Part shown: positions 32,579 through 41,457 of the stretch, one piece after another
Layout of the letters: each line of letters starts with the position of its first letter
How positions within the stretch are numbered: the stretch's first letter is position 1
Assembly (NCBI GenBank): GCA_027063065.1
Contig: JAMOSO010000035.1
Location: 1-42,047, forward strand
Direction: 5' to 3'
Length of the DNA: 42,047 nucleotides
Source of the DNA: Planctomycetota bacterium
GTDB lineage: Bacteria; Planctomycetota; JAMOSO01
Made by a program: the position numbers and the translations under genes
The notes under the pieces: generated by a model
What the model was told of the DNA's origin: nothing
Database searches by the model: none
Seen by the model: the letters and a program-made list of their open reading frames with translations, nothing else

Positions 32579-33781
32579 GTGAAATTTTTAGCAAATATAT
32601 TTGACTCTCAGCGTAAGCACTTTGAAAAAGGTGGCAAGCTGGAGGTTTTTTATCCTCTTTTTGAGGCCAAAGAAACCTTTTTATTTACAACACCGCACAG
32701 AACCCATGGGGGAGCGCATATTCGTGATGCCGTAGATTCTAAAAGATTTATGTCCACAGTAATTGTAGCTCTTTTACCATGTTTGATTTTTGGAATTTAC
32801 AACATTGGTTATCAGTATTATGCCGCACAGGGCTTACAAGCCGATGTAATGAATTATTTTTGTATCGGTATGTGGAAGGCTTTGCCTATTATATTGGTAT
32901 CTTATGCCGTTGGTGGCACTTGGGAGTTACTCTTTGCCTTAATTCGTAAGCACGAGATTAACGAAGGTTTTTTAGTAACAGGCTTATTGTTGCCATTAAT
33001 TGTTCCGCCTAATATTCCTCTTTGGCAGTTGGCCTTAGCGGTTAGTTTTGGTGTGGTAATTGGTAAAGAGGTTTTTGGCGGTACTGGAATGAATATTTTT
33101 AATCCAGCTTTAACTGCTCGTGCCTTTTTGTTTTTTGCTTTTGCATCAGATATTTCTGGGTCTGCGCCTTGGACTTTCTTGGGCGGTGATTTAGTTATGA
33201 GTGCTAAGCAGGCAGTAGCAGGTTGGTCTGGAGCTACTCCATTGGCCATTGCTTCTGAAGCTATTAAAGGCAGTTCTGTTGAAAGTTTAATGGCATTTGC
33301 ACCTGGTGATTATTCGTTAACTAATATGTTTATTGGTTTGATTCCAGGTTCAATAGGTGAAACCTCTACACTGGCTTGTTTAGTTGGTGCATTGATATTA
33401 ATTGCTACAGGTATTGCTTCGGCTCGTATTATTATCTCTATCTTTTTAGGTGGGGCAGTTATGGGATTAATTTTTAATTCTGTTGCTGATGGTAGTTCTA
33501 ATGCAATGTTGGCTATGCCATTTTATTATCATTATGTAATGGGTGGTTTTGCTTTTGGTGCCGTATTTATGGCTACAGATCCTGTTTCGGCTGCTAATAC
33601 AAATTTGGGAAAAATCATTTATGGTTTTTTTATAGGTTTTATTGCCGTTTTAATTCGCGTTGTCAATCCTGCCTATCCAGAAGGTATGATGTTGGCAATT
33701 CTCTTTATGAACATGTCTGCGCCGCTGATTGACCATTATGTCGTTCAAGCCCATATAAAAAAGAGGTTAAGTCGTGGTTGA
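32579..33781 (+). CDS. nqrB: Na+-NQR subunit B (covalent FMN, Na+ channel)
   Basis: A 400-residue membrane subunit starting with GTG, 3 bases after nqrA. About ten membrane helices. The flavin attachment site is Thr220 in GWSGATPLA, where FMN is bound through phosphate by ApbE. Other NqrB blocks are GGTGMNIFNPALTARAFLFFA, split here as GGTGMNIFNP and ALTARAFLFF, and MATDPVSAANTNLGK. NqrB carries the Na+ translocation path and riboflavin site. The cytoplasmic N-terminus (KHFEKGGKLEVFYPLFEA) is typical. It overlaps nqrC by 8 bases. Confidence 0.96.
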   Translation: MKFLANIFDSQRKHFEKGGKLEVFYPLFEAKETFLFTTPHRTHGGAHIRDAVDSKRFMSTVIVALLPCLIFGIYNIGYQYYAAQGLQADVMNYFCIGMWKALPIILVSYAVGGTWELLFALIRKHEINEGFLVTGLLLPLIVPPNIPLWQLALAVSFGVVIGKEVFGGTGMNIFNPALTARAFLFFAFASDISGSAPWTFLGGDLVMSAKQAVAGWSGATPLAIASEAIKGSSVESLMAFAPGDYSLTNMFIGLIPGSIGETSTLACLVGALILIATGIASARIIISIFLGGAVMGLIFNSVADGSSNAMLAMPFYYHYVMGGFAFGAVFMATDPVSAANTNLGKIIYGFFIGFIAVLIRVVNPAYPEGMMLAILFMNMSAPLIDHYVVQAHIKKRLSRG

Positions 33782-34559
33782 TACAAGCAAAAATGGATAT
33801 ACGGTTGTTTTCTTGGCAATTACAACCATTGTTGCCGCATTGGTTTTATCGATTGCCTCAGAGCAGTTAAAGGTAAAGCAGGCTGTTAATAAAAAGTTTG
33901 ATCAAAAGAAAATCGTGATGAAAGCCATGGGCTTTAAAATAGATGATGGTGCAAAACCAGCGGATATTGATGCGATATATAAAAAATCAGTCGAGCGTAT
34001 TTTTGTTACACCAATGGGTAAAATTGTCAGCGTAAAAGATGCCGATAAATACAACTTTGAAAAAACTTTAAAGCCAGTGGGGTTGCATAAAGCTCCTGTT
34101 GATATGGCAAATTTAAGTGATGCGGCTAAATCTGTGCCTATGCCAGTATTTATTCGCAAGGATGAAAAAGGCCTACCTTTAAACTATACTTTTCCTGTTA
34201 CAGGCAAAGGATTGTGGTCAACTTTGTATGGTTATATTTCTTTAAATGCTAAGGATTTAAACACTATTGAAGGTGCTATTTTTTATGACACTGGAGAAAC
34301 TCCAGGTTTGGGCAAAGAAATAGAAGCAGATTGGTTTTGTAAAAATTTTGTAGGCAAAAAAATTCTAAATGCAGAAGGTAAATTTGTGTCTGTTAGTGTT
34401 AACAAAGGCGTTGTAAATCCCTCAGATAAAATGTTTGAGCATAAGGTTGATGGCGTCAGTGGCGCAACATTAACTTGTAACGGTGTAACAGATTTATTAA
34501 ATAAAGATTTTCACCTATATGAAGCCTACCTCAATTCTTTACGTGGAGGTAAAAAATAA
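33774..34559 (+). CDS. nqrC: Na+-NQR subunit C (covalent FMN)
   Basis: A 261-residue subunit: GTG start, one N-terminal membrane helix (about 8-27), then a periplasmic FMN-binding domain. The flavinylation motif is DGVSGATLT with acceptor Thr232. GLWSTLYGYISL and ETPGLGKEI are conserved NqrC/RnfG blocks. It passes electrons between the membrane Fe centre and NqrB. GAGG lies 8 bases before the start, which overlaps nqrB. The stop overlaps nqrD by one base (TAATG). Confidence 0.96.
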   Translation: MVDTSKNGYTVVFLAITTIVAALVLSIASEQLKVKQAVNKKFDQKKIVMKAMGFKIDDGAKPADIDAIYKKSVERIFVTPMGKIVSVKDADKYNFEKTLKPVGLHKAPVDMANLSDAAKSVPMPVFIRKDEKGLPLNYTFPVTGKGLWSTLYGYISLNAKDLNTIEGAIFYDTGETPGLGKEIEADWFCKNFVGKKILNAEGKFVSVSVNKGVVNPSDKMFEHKVDGVSGATLTCNGVTDLLNKDFHLYEAYLNSLRGGKK

Positions 34560-35185
34560 TGGCAAGTTCAGAAATGAAATCATTAGTTATCGACCCAGTA
34601 ATGGATAAAAATCCTGTCACTGTCCAGTCGTTAGGTATTTGTTCAGCTTTAGCTGTTACTACACAGGTAGCGCCATCACTTGTTATGGCAATCGCTGTAA
34701 CGGTGGTAATAGCGTGTTCAAATGCAGTAATATCTAGTATCAGAAATTTAATACCTTCTAAAATTCGCATTATTGTGCAGTTGGTGGTGGTTGCTACTAT
34801 GGTAATTTTAGTAGATCAGGTTTTAAAGGCCTATGCTTATAATGTATCTAAAAGCTTATCAGTATTTGTTGGTTTGATTATTACTAACTGTATTGTAATG
34901 GGGCGTTTAGAGGCTTTTGCTATGCATCAACCAGTTGGAAAGTCATTTTTAGATGGCATTGCTTCAGGTATTGGGTATGGCTGGGTTATTGTTTTAGTCG
35001 GCTTTTGTCGAGAGCTATTAGGCTCTGGCAAAGTGTTGGGCGTACAGGTTGTTCCAGATGCACTTTACGATATTGGTTATACTAATAACGGGTTGATGGT
35101 TTTAGCACCGGGTGCATTTTTGCTATTGGGTACTATTATTTGGATTCAACGTACTATCAATGACTCCTTGCAGGAGAAAGAATAA
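34559..35185 (+). CDS. nqrD: Na+-NQR subunit D
   Basis: A 208-residue integral membrane subunit with six helices. Cys28 in SLGICSALA and Cys111 in [10 protein letters not shown] are the two inverted-repeat cysteines that, with two from NqrE, hold the iron centre in the membrane between the subunits. [16 protein letters not shown] and REL(L)GSGKVLG are family blocks. GGAGG precedes the ATG. Overlaps neighbours by one base at each end, so C, D and E are coupled. Confidence 0.96.
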   Translation: MASSEMKSLVIDPVMDKNPVTVQSLGICSALAVTTQVAPSLVMAIAVTVVIACSNAVISSIRNLIPSKIRIIVQLVVVATMVILVDQVLKAYAYNVSKSLSVFVGLIITNCIVMGRLEAFAMHQPVGKSFLDGIASGIGYGWVIVLVGFCRELLGSGKVLGVQVVPDALYDIGYTNNGLMVLAPGAFLLLGTIIWIQRTINDSLQEKE

Positions 35186-35802
35186 TGGATTTTACAGAAC
35201 TATTAAGTTTTGCTATTAAAAATGTTTTCCCGTCTAATATTTTATTGGCGTCCTTACTTGGTATGTGTTCTTTCTTGGCTTGTTCCAAGAAGGTAAACTC
35301 TGCTACGGGCTTGGGAATAGCGGTTATGTTTGTACTTACAATCACAGTGCCTTTAAATTGGTGTATTTATACATTTTTGTTAAAGGAAGGTGCATTGTCG
35401 TGGACAGGCAATCCAGAGCTGGCCAAATTAGATTTAAGCTTTTTAAATTTTATATGTTTTATAGCGGTTATTGCCGTTATGGTGCAGTTTGTAGAAATGG
35501 TTATAGGTAAAGTTTCGCCAAGTTTATATGGCTCTTTGGGTATTTTCTTACCATTGATTGCTGTAAATTGTGCTATTTTAGGCTCATCATTATTTATGGT
35601 TGAGCGTGAATATAGTTTTGTGGAATCAGCGGTGTTTGGTTTAAGTGCAGGTTTTGGTTGGATGTTGGCGATTGTTTTAATTGCGGCTATTCGTCAAAAA
35701 ATGCGTTATTCTAATGTGCCAGATGGTTTAAAAGGTCTTGGTATAACAATGTTTATCACTGGTTTAATGGCGATGGCTTTTATGGCCTTCGCAGGAATAT
35801 AA
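35185..35802 (+). CDS. nqrE: Na+-NQR subunit E
   Basis: A 205-residue six-helix paralogue of NqrD in inverted topology. Cys28 in LLGMCSFLA and Cys129 in IAVNCAILG supply the other two iron ligands. [17 protein letters not shown] and the last helices ([19 protein letters not shown]) are typical. AGGAG lies just before the ATG, at the end of nqrD. Six bases separate it from nqrF. Confidence 0.96.
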   Translation: MDFTELLSFAIKNVFPSNILLASLLGMCSFLACSKKVNSATGLGIAVMFVLTITVPLNWCIYTFLLKEGALSWTGNPELAKLDLSFLNFICFIAVIAVMVQFVEMVIGKVSPSLYGSLGIFLPLIAVNCAILGSSLFMVEREYSFVESAVFGLSAGFGWMLAIVLIAAIRQKMRYSNVPDGLKGLGITMFITGLMAMAFMAFAGI

Positions 35803-35808
35803 GGAGTA

Positions 35809-37053
35809 TTGATGGGAACTGTAGTTATTACATCTGTTGTCATCTTTACGGTGGTACTATTGCTTTTGGCGGTTATTATTATAATTGCGGATGCCAAATT
35901 AGTACCTCATGGTGATGTTGTTATCAACGTAAATGGTGAAAGAAAAATAGAAACTGGTGCTGGCGGAAAGTTATTAGACGCTTTAACTTCAAATGGTATT
36001 AATTTACCATCAGCTTGTGGTGGTAAGGGTTCTTGTGGTGTTTGTAAATGTAAAGTAAGTTCTGGTGGTGGCGAATTATTACCAACTGAAACTGGTTTTA
36101 TCAGTCGCAAACAAGCTAAAAATAATGAGCGTTTAGCATGTCAGGTTCCTGTTAAAGAAGATATGCAAGTAGAAGTTCCTGCTGAAGTGTTTTCAATTAA
36201 GAAATGGGAATGTACAGTTGAGTCTAATCGCAATGTATCGACATTTATTAAAGAATTTGTAGTTAAGTTGCCAGAGGGAGAAAATTTTGATTTTCAAGCT
36301 GGTGGATATGCTCAAATCGAAATACCTGCATACGAACTTGATTATAAAAACTTTGATATAGAAGAACAATATCGTGGTGATTGGGATAAATTTAATGTAT
36401 GGCAATTTAAAGCAACTAATACCACACCGTTGGTTCGTGCTTATTCAATGGCATCATATCCTGCTGAAGGTAATCGTATTATGTTAAATGTGCGTATTGC
36501 TTCACCTCCGCCAGATAGGACATCGCCAACAGGTTGGAAAGACGTACCACCGGGAATTGCTTCTTCATATATTTTTGATCGTAAACCGGGTGATAAAGTT
36601 ACTATGTCAGGTCCTTATGGCGATTTCTTTATCCGCGATACGCCAAATGAAAAAATGTACATTGGTGGCGGTGCTGGTATGGCTCCTTTAAGAGCGCATA
36701 TTATGCATATGTTTAAAACTCAAAAAACAACTAATAAAGTTAGTTTTTGGTATGGAGCAAGAACATTGCGTGAAGCCTTCTATCTGGAAGATTTTGCGGA
36801 AATAGAAAAAGAATTTGATAATTTTAAATTTAATTTAGCATTAGATAATCCTCTTCCTGAAGATAACTGGGAAGGTTATAAAGGATTTATACACAATGTT
36901 GTATTAGAAAATTATCTTAAAGATCATCCAGCTCCAGAGGATATTGAATATTATCTATGTGGGCCACCTATGATGATGCAAGCAGTCAACAAGATGCTGT
37001 ATGATTTAGGTGTCGAAAAAGATATGATTATTGCCGATGATTTTGGCGGTTAA
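35809..37053 (+). CDS. nqrF: Na+-NQR subunit F (NADH dehydrogenase, 2Fe-2S and FAD)
   Basis: A 414-residue electron entry subunit. One N-terminal membrane helix (about 5-26), then a ferredoxin domain with 2Fe-2S ligands Cys69, Cys75, Cys78 and Cys110, one extra cysteine at 80, then FAD and NADH domains: RAYSMASYP binds [11 protein letters not shown] and [14 protein letters not shown] bind [12 protein letters not shown] is near the end, and the chain ends in the standard ADDFGG. It oxidises NADH and passes electrons to the membrane subunits. AAGGAG precedes the ATG. No apbE follows, unlike in many nqr operons. Confidence 0.97.
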   Translation: MMGTVVITSVVIFTVVLLLLAVIIIIADAKLVPHGDVVINVNGERKIETGAGGKLLDALTSNGINLPSACGGKGSCGVCKCKVSSGGGELLPTETGFISRKQAKNNERLACQVPVKEDMQVEVPAEVFSIKKWECTVESNRNVSTFIKEFVVKLPEGENFDFQAGGYAQIEIPAYELDYKNFDIEEQYRGDWDKFNVWQFKATNTTPLVRAYSMASYPAEGNRIMLNVRIASPPPDRTSPTGWKDVPPGIASSYIFDRKPGDKVTMSGPYGDFFIRDTPNEKMYIGGGAGMAPLRAHIMHMFKTQKTTNKVSFWYGARTLREAFYLEDFAEIEKEFDNFKFNLALDNPLPEDNWEGYKGFIHNVVLENYLKDHPAPEDIEYYLCGPPMMMQAVNKMLYDLGVEKDMIIADDFGG

Positions 37054-37075
37054 AGTTATCTTTTAGCTTTAAGAT

Positions 37076-37807
37076 ATGGGAATATTAGGTTTTATTCCTG
37101 CTAGAGGCGGTAGCAAGGGCGTTAAAAACAAGCACTTGCTACCCCTTTTAAATAAAGAGGTAATTCTTTATACAATTGATACGGCTAGATTATCAAAACA
37201 AATAGATAAAATAGTGGTTTCTACAGATAGTGATGTCATTGCTAAGCTATGCAGTGATTATGGTTGTGAGGTTATTCATCGGCCTGCAGAATTAGCTTTG
37301 GATGTATCTCCAATCGAAGATGCTTGGCGACATGCTGTTGAATATTTACGCACTCAAGGTTTTAAAACCGAAATCTTGGTAAACCTCTATGGCAATGTTC
37401 CTGTCAGGTCAAACGATATTATCGATAGGGTTGTTGATAAAATTAAAGAAACTAAAGCTGATATTGTGCGCACTTATACAGAAGTTGGCAAGTATCATCC
37501 TGCATGGATGTTAAGTTTAAATGCCCAAGGCGATATAAGTCCTTTTTATGGAGTTGGCAATCAAGCTTTTAGACGTCAAGACTTGGCTCCAGCTTATATT
37601 CATGATGGTGCGGTTGACGCTACTAGAGTTGAGACACTCTTTAACCCAAGCATCCCTTTTAGAGGTGCATTTAATCAATATAACGAAGTAATCAAAGGTG
37701 TTATTCAAAAGCAGGGCGAAACGGTTGAAATTGATACTGAATTAGATGTGGCTATTGCCGAGGCTATTTTAAAGCGAAGGTCTCAAGTTAAAAATGTCGG
37801 AAATTAA
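37076..37807 (+). CDS. neuA: NeuA-like acylneuraminate/nonulosonate cytidylyltransferase
   Basis: A 243-residue nucleotidyltransferase. The N-terminal IPARGGSKGVKNKHLLPL (7-24) is the CMP-sugar synthetase signature of NeuA/PseF, distinct from the KdsB pattern seen at 12854. VVSTDSDVIAKL, VNLYGNVPVRSNDII and the C-terminal VEIDTELDVAIAEAIL are also NeuA-like. It should activate a nonulosonic acid (sialic, pseudaminic or legionaminic) or related acid sugar with CTP. The sugar is not identifiable, because no synthase (NeuB/PseI) is near. It begins 22 bases after nqrF with no clear ribosome-binding site and overlaps the next gene by 14 bases. Confidence 0.83.
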   Translation: MGILGFIPARGGSKGVKNKHLLPLLNKEVILYTIDTARLSKQIDKIVVSTDSDVIAKLCSDYGCEVIHRPAELALDVSPIEDAWRHAVEYLRTQGFKTEILVNLYGNVPVRSNDIIDRVVDKIKETKADIVRTYTEVGKYHPAWMLSLNAQGDISPFYGVGNQAFRRQDLAPAYIHDGAVDATRVETLFNPSIPFRGAFNQYNEVIKGVIQKQGETVEIDTELDVAIAEAILKRRSQVKNVGN

Positions 37808-38594
37808 TTTAAACAATGCAGATGTCCATAGTTTATATGAAAAATCGGTACAAAATGCAGATTTTGATGTCGAGTTGATTAATGATTTATATCAAAATTA
37901 TAATGGTTGTGAGCCACTTTTAATTAAAGAAGATTTTTGTGGTACGGCATCTTTTTGTTGTGAGTGGGTCAAATTAAATCAAAATAAAAAAGCTGTAGGG
38001 GTAGATTTAGACAGCGAAGTTTTAGATTGGGGGCGTACTCATAATTTATCTAAGTTATGTATACAAGAGCAACAAAGGATTGTATTAAAAAATGATAATG
38101 TTTTAAATGTTATTGCTCCAAAGACAGATGTGGTGGTAGCTTTTAATTTTTCATATCAAATATTTAAAAAACGCCAAGATTTATTATATTATTTTAAACA
38201 GGCTAAACGCTCTTTAAAAAGAAAAGGCATCTTTGTTATAGATGTGTTTGGCGGAACACAATCCACTGCATTAGTTGAAGAAATTACCCCAAAAGATGGC
38301 TTTGATTATGTTTGGGAACACGCAAAGTTTAATTCTATTACTAATGAATTGCTTTGTTATATTCATTTTGATTTTAAAGACGGTTCCCGTTTAGAAAAAG
38401 CTTTTACTTATGATTGGCGATTATATACCGTGCCAGAATTGGTGGACATTATGACCGACGCAGGTTTTAAGCAGGTTGATGTGTTATGGGAAGGCACCGA
38501 TGAGTCTGACGGTACTGGCAATGGTGAATTTAAGCACGCCAAAGATGGTGAAGTTTGTGAGTCTTTTATTGCCTATATAGTCGGGCGCATATAA
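37794..38594 (+). CDS. Class I SAM-dependent methyltransferase
   Basis: A 266-residue Rossmann-fold methyltransferase. Motif I is atypical but readable: IKEDFCGTASFCCEW, then VGVDLDSEVLDWG, where the acidic residue after VGVD binds the SAM ribose. VVAFNFSYQIFKK and KGIFVIDVFGG are motifs IV and VI. The Phe-Cys-Gly-Thr version of motif I belongs to a group of uncharacterised bacterial methyltransferases. The substrate is unknown. The 14-base overlap with the NeuA-like gene suggests sugar or surface-glycan modification, weakly. Confidence 0.82.
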   Translation: MSEINLNNADVHSLYEKSVQNADFDVELINDLYQNYNGCEPLLIKEDFCGTASFCCEWVKLNQNKKAVGVDLDSEVLDWGRTHNLSKLCIQEQQRIVLKNDNVLNVIAPKTDVVVAFNFSYQIFKKRQDLLYYFKQAKRSLKRKGIFVIDVFGGTQSTALVEEITPKDGFDYVWEHAKFNSITNELLCYIHFDFKDGSRLEKAFTYDWRLYTVPELVDIMTDAGFKQVDVLWEGTDESDGTGNGEFKHAKDGEVCESFIAYIVGRI

Positions 38595-38648
38595 ATTTGT
38601 TAATTATCTTTGCAATCTTTATAAATGCTTTTAATATACATATAACTT

Positions 38649-39818
38649 ATGACAATACCAAAGTTAGTATATCAATTTATTGAACATTCAAATCTCGATG
38701 ATACAGATTTAAATAGTGTACGGGATTGGGTTAAAGGTTCTATTGTCAATATTCAAAATTTAACTCGTCAAATTAAAAGACAGGAGTTTGAGTTTAGAAC
38801 AATCCTTGAGGCTTCTAATGTTATTCATGCACGAGCAGTTGATAATGCTAATCCTAAATCTAGCTTAAATCATCAAATCAAATTTCTTATTAATACGGCT
38901 AAGGGTTATTTAGGTATAGCGGATATTAGAATTTTAACCAATAATTCTCATGAAGGTGTCATGCAAGATTTTACATCTACTAATATCCCGTTTAACTTTG
39001 CGGTTAAACATGATTTTATAGAGGCTTTAACTTCAGAGTTATCGTTGGTTTTGTCGCACCCAAGTGAGGCGTTTAAAAATTCTCAATCAGAATTAAATGC
39101 TCTGCTTAATTTTAAATATGAAGTTGTAGTGCCCTTATTAGCAGAAACAGGTTTGCGTGACATTCGTTTAGAGGGTGCAATATGTTTTGGACGTAAAATT
39201 AATGGTGAAGATTTTGCAAATTCATCACTGAGTTTTATGAGTTTATTAGGCTCTCTTTTAGGTACTGCAATACATAATGCAGAATTGCATCAACGTTCTA
39301 TTGTAGACTCGTTAACGCAGGTTTTTACCCGTGGTTATTTTGATATGTACCTTAAAAAAGAAGTCGAGCGTTATCATCTTCTTAAACAAAATCCAAGTTT
39401 TCATGCTAAAAATAATTATGGTTTTGCCATTTTAATGTTAGACGTGGATAAATTTAAAAACTTTAACGATAAATACGGCCATCAGGTTGGCGATGAAGTT
39501 TTATGTATTTTAGGTAAAGTATTGCGTTCAGCAGTGCGTCATAATGATGTTGTTTCTAGGTACGGTGGTGAAGAATTTGTGGTGCTTGCTCCAGCTGCAA
39601 ATTTACAAGATGCTGGAGAACTAGCAGAGCGTATCAGGTCTAAAATAGAGGCTAATCCTGTGCGCGTTAATGGTAAAGATATAACTATTACAGCCTCATT
39701 TGGTGTTTCTAGTTTTCCAGCGCACACAACCGATCTTGTTAAAATAGTGCAATATGCTGATGAGGCTTTGTACAAAGCTAAAAGTAATGGTCGCAACCGT
39801 GTGGAGCTTTATTCTTAA
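38649..39818 (+). CDS. Diguanylate cyclase with GAF-like N-terminus
   Basis: A 389-residue GGDEF enzyme making c-di-GMP from GTP. The active site is GGEEF (306-310), after LDVDKFKNFNDKYGHQVGD. RHND (297-300) is five residues before it, the exact position of the inhibitory RxxD I-site, so product feedback is likely. Residues about 20-50 form a short coiled coil and about 50-215 look like a GAF-type sensor (no membrane helices), so it is cytoplasmic. There is no Shine-Dalgarno sequence before the ATG; TATACA (38635-38640) lies 8 bases upstream, so a very short leader is possible. The next gene has its own CGGAG site 16 bases downstream. Confidence 0.94.
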   Translation: MTIPKLVYQFIEHSNLDDTDLNSVRDWVKGSIVNIQNLTRQIKRQEFEFRTILEASNVIHARAVDNANPKSSLNHQIKFLINTAKGYLGIADIRILTNNSHEGVMQDFTSTNIPFNFAVKHDFIEALTSELSLVLSHPSEAFKNSQSELNALLNFKYEVVVPLLAETGLRDIRLEGAICFGRKINGEDFANSSLSFMSLLGSLLGTAIHNAELHQRSIVDSLTQVFTRGYFDMYLKKEVERYHLLKQNPSFHAKNNYGFAILMLDVDKFKNFNDKYGHQVGDEVLCILGKVLRSAVRHNDVVSRYGGEEFVVLAPAANLQDAGELAERIRSKIEANPVRVNGKDITITASFGVSSFPAHTTDLVKIVQYADEALYKAKSNGRNRVELYS

Positions 39819-39833
39819 TATATCGGAGTATTT

Positions 39834-40421
39834 ATGACTAATGTATTACATCATAATTTGTTTTTAATTAAAGAACATGTGGGTATGTTTAAAGCAGCTA
39901 ATAATTATGATATTTACAATCCAGAAACGGGCGAAATTATCATGGAATGTCGTGAGCCAAACCTAGGTATTTTTGCTAAAATATTTCGTTTTACTGATTA
40001 TAAACGTATGACACCTTTTGATATTGAAATACGCACCCCTGATGGAGAGTTGATTGTGCGGATTAAACGCAGTATATCCATATTTTTATCAAAGGTTTTT
40101 GTATACGATGGCGACAATCAATTGCTAGGTGGGTTTAAGCAAAAGTTTTTTAGTATTGGTGGGGCATTTAATGTATTAGATGCACAAGAAAATCCTATTT
40201 GTACTTTAAAAGGTAAATGGACTGGCTGGGATTTTAAATTTATGGCTGAAGATAACCAATTGGCACATGTATCTAAAAAATGGGCTGGATTGGGCAAAGA
40301 GCTTTTTACATCTGCTGATAATTATGTGCTAAGTATTTCAGAGACTGTACCGCCAGATAGCGTAATGCGTCATTTAATCCTCGCTGCAGTTATGTGCATA
40401 GATATGGTTTTAAAAGAGTAG
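39834..40421 (+). CDS. LURP-one/phospholipid-scramblase-related (Tubby-like fold) protein
   Basis: A 195-residue protein of short beta strands around a C-terminal hydrophobic helix, the layout of the Tubby-like/LURP-one/scramblase family. The second half is most telling: CTLKGKWTGWDFKFM, then a KKWAGLGKELFTSADNYVL stretch, and a final hydrophobic helix (HLILAAVMCIDMVL). Bacterial members are uncharacterised; eukaryotic relatives bind phosphoinositides or move lipids, which cannot be assumed here. CGGAG lies 5 bases before the ATG. It may be co-transcribed with the diguanylate cyclase 16 bases upstream. Confidence 0.7.
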   Translation: MTNVLHHNLFLIKEHVGMFKAANNYDIYNPETGEIIMECREPNLGIFAKIFRFTDYKRMTPFDIEIRTPDGELIVRIKRSISIFLSKVFVYDGDNQLLGGFKQKFFSIGGAFNVLDAQENPICTLKGKWTGWDFKFMAEDNQLAHVSKKWAGLGKELFTSADNYVLSISETVPPDSVMRHLILAAVMCIDMVLKE

Positions 40422-40506
40422 TAAACTAATAGTTTAGCTCTATGCTTGCTCTTGTAAATTTCTTAGTTAAAATTAAGTTTTATAATTATTTGAGATTGAG
40501 AAATTT

Positions 40507-41124
40507 ATGTCTTGTATACCTGTTACATCTAAAAATATTATTGATACTCTTAATACATTAACACAGCAATGGCATATTGATGATGGTTTGTTTTTTAATG
40601 AAGTAGATAATACTTTTATTAATCAAGCGGTTATTACCCATAGATTTAATTTTCAGTTATGGCACGAAGAAGATATCGCGCGTATGCGAAATATTGCCGA
40701 TTCTAAGATTGCTGAGGTTAAGCGTGCTATTGATGGTTTTAATCAATCTCGAAACGATAGCATTCAAGAGTGGGATTCTAAGATGGTATATTTATTGGAT
40801 AAATCTGGCATTAAACCAACTTTAGATGTTCCTATGAATTCTGAAACTCCTGGTAGTATAGCCGATAGAATATCTATTATGTCATTAAAGATTTTTCACA
40901 TGGCAGAGCAACTTAACAGAACAGATGTCGATGAGCAACATATTAAATCTTGCCAGACTAAATTGCATACATTGCAACAGCAACAACAAGATTTGGGTGA
41001 GTGTTTAGATCAGTTGCAGATAGAGTTTTTTAATGGTACAAAGCGATTGAAGGTGTATTTTCAACATAAAATGTATAATGATCCTACTTTAAATCCTGCG
41101 CTTTATGGCAATTTGTCAAAATAA
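40507..41124 (+). CDS. DUF4254 family protein
   Basis: A 205-residue, all-helical, soluble protein. It matches DUF4254 block by block: HRFNFQLWHEEDIAR, KRAIDGFNQSRNDSIQEWD, NSETPGSIADRISIMSLKI and the C-terminal VYFQHKMYNDPTLNP. DUF4254 is found mainly in Bacteroidetes and PVC bacteria, often near LPS or glycan genes, with no established function. TATAAT at 40481-40486 may be a -10, with no good -35. A weak TGAGA precedes the ATG. Confidence 0.86.
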   Translation: MSCIPVTSKNIIDTLNTLTQQWHIDDGLFFNEVDNTFINQAVITHRFNFQLWHEEDIARMRNIADSKIAEVKRAIDGFNQSRNDSIQEWDSKMVYLLDKSGIKPTLDVPMNSETPGSIADRISIMSLKIFHMAEQLNRTDVDEQHIKSCQTKLHTLQQQQQDLGECLDQLQIEFFNGTKRLKVYFQHKMYNDPTLNPALYGNLSK

Positions 41125-41160
41125 CTTTAGTTATATTTGGTTAAACCGATAAAGAAAACG

Positions 41161-41457
41161 ATGAAAATTATAATTTTTAACATACATATATCACGTCAAA
41201 TAATTTTGGTGTTTTTAGTTACATTTGTGGCTTGGGCTTATTTTTGGTTGCCAGATTATGATACTAAAGTTCAAATGCAAAAAGACGTGGCAAAGTTAAA
41301 AAGTGATATTGGGGAGTTAAAATCAAAATTAAATTATAATCGTGAACGGATTAATTTATTAAAAAATGATCCTGTTACAATCGAAAGTGAAATCAGGCGC
41401 AACCTGCGTTGGGTGAGTGCCGGAGAATTACCTGTTGAGGCAAAGAATTATGAATAA
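41161..41457 (+). CDS. ftsB: FtsB/DivIC-like septum protein
   Basis: A 98-residue bitopic protein: short basic N-terminus, one membrane helix (about 10-30), then a periplasmic coiled coil (KDVAKLKSDIGELKSKL), and a RRNLRWVSAGE ending like the FtsB/DivIC family. It would link FtsL and FtsQ in the divisome. The frame opens at a TTG (41137), but ATG 41161 is the sensible start. It overlaps proA by 8 bases. Assignment rests on architecture and short motifs, so related coiled-coil families remain possible. Confidence 0.72.
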   Translation: MKIIIFNIHISRQIILVFLVTFVAWAYFWLPDYDTKVQMQKDVAKLKSDIGELKSKLNYNRERINLLKNDPVTIESEIRRNLRWVSAGELPVEAKNYE

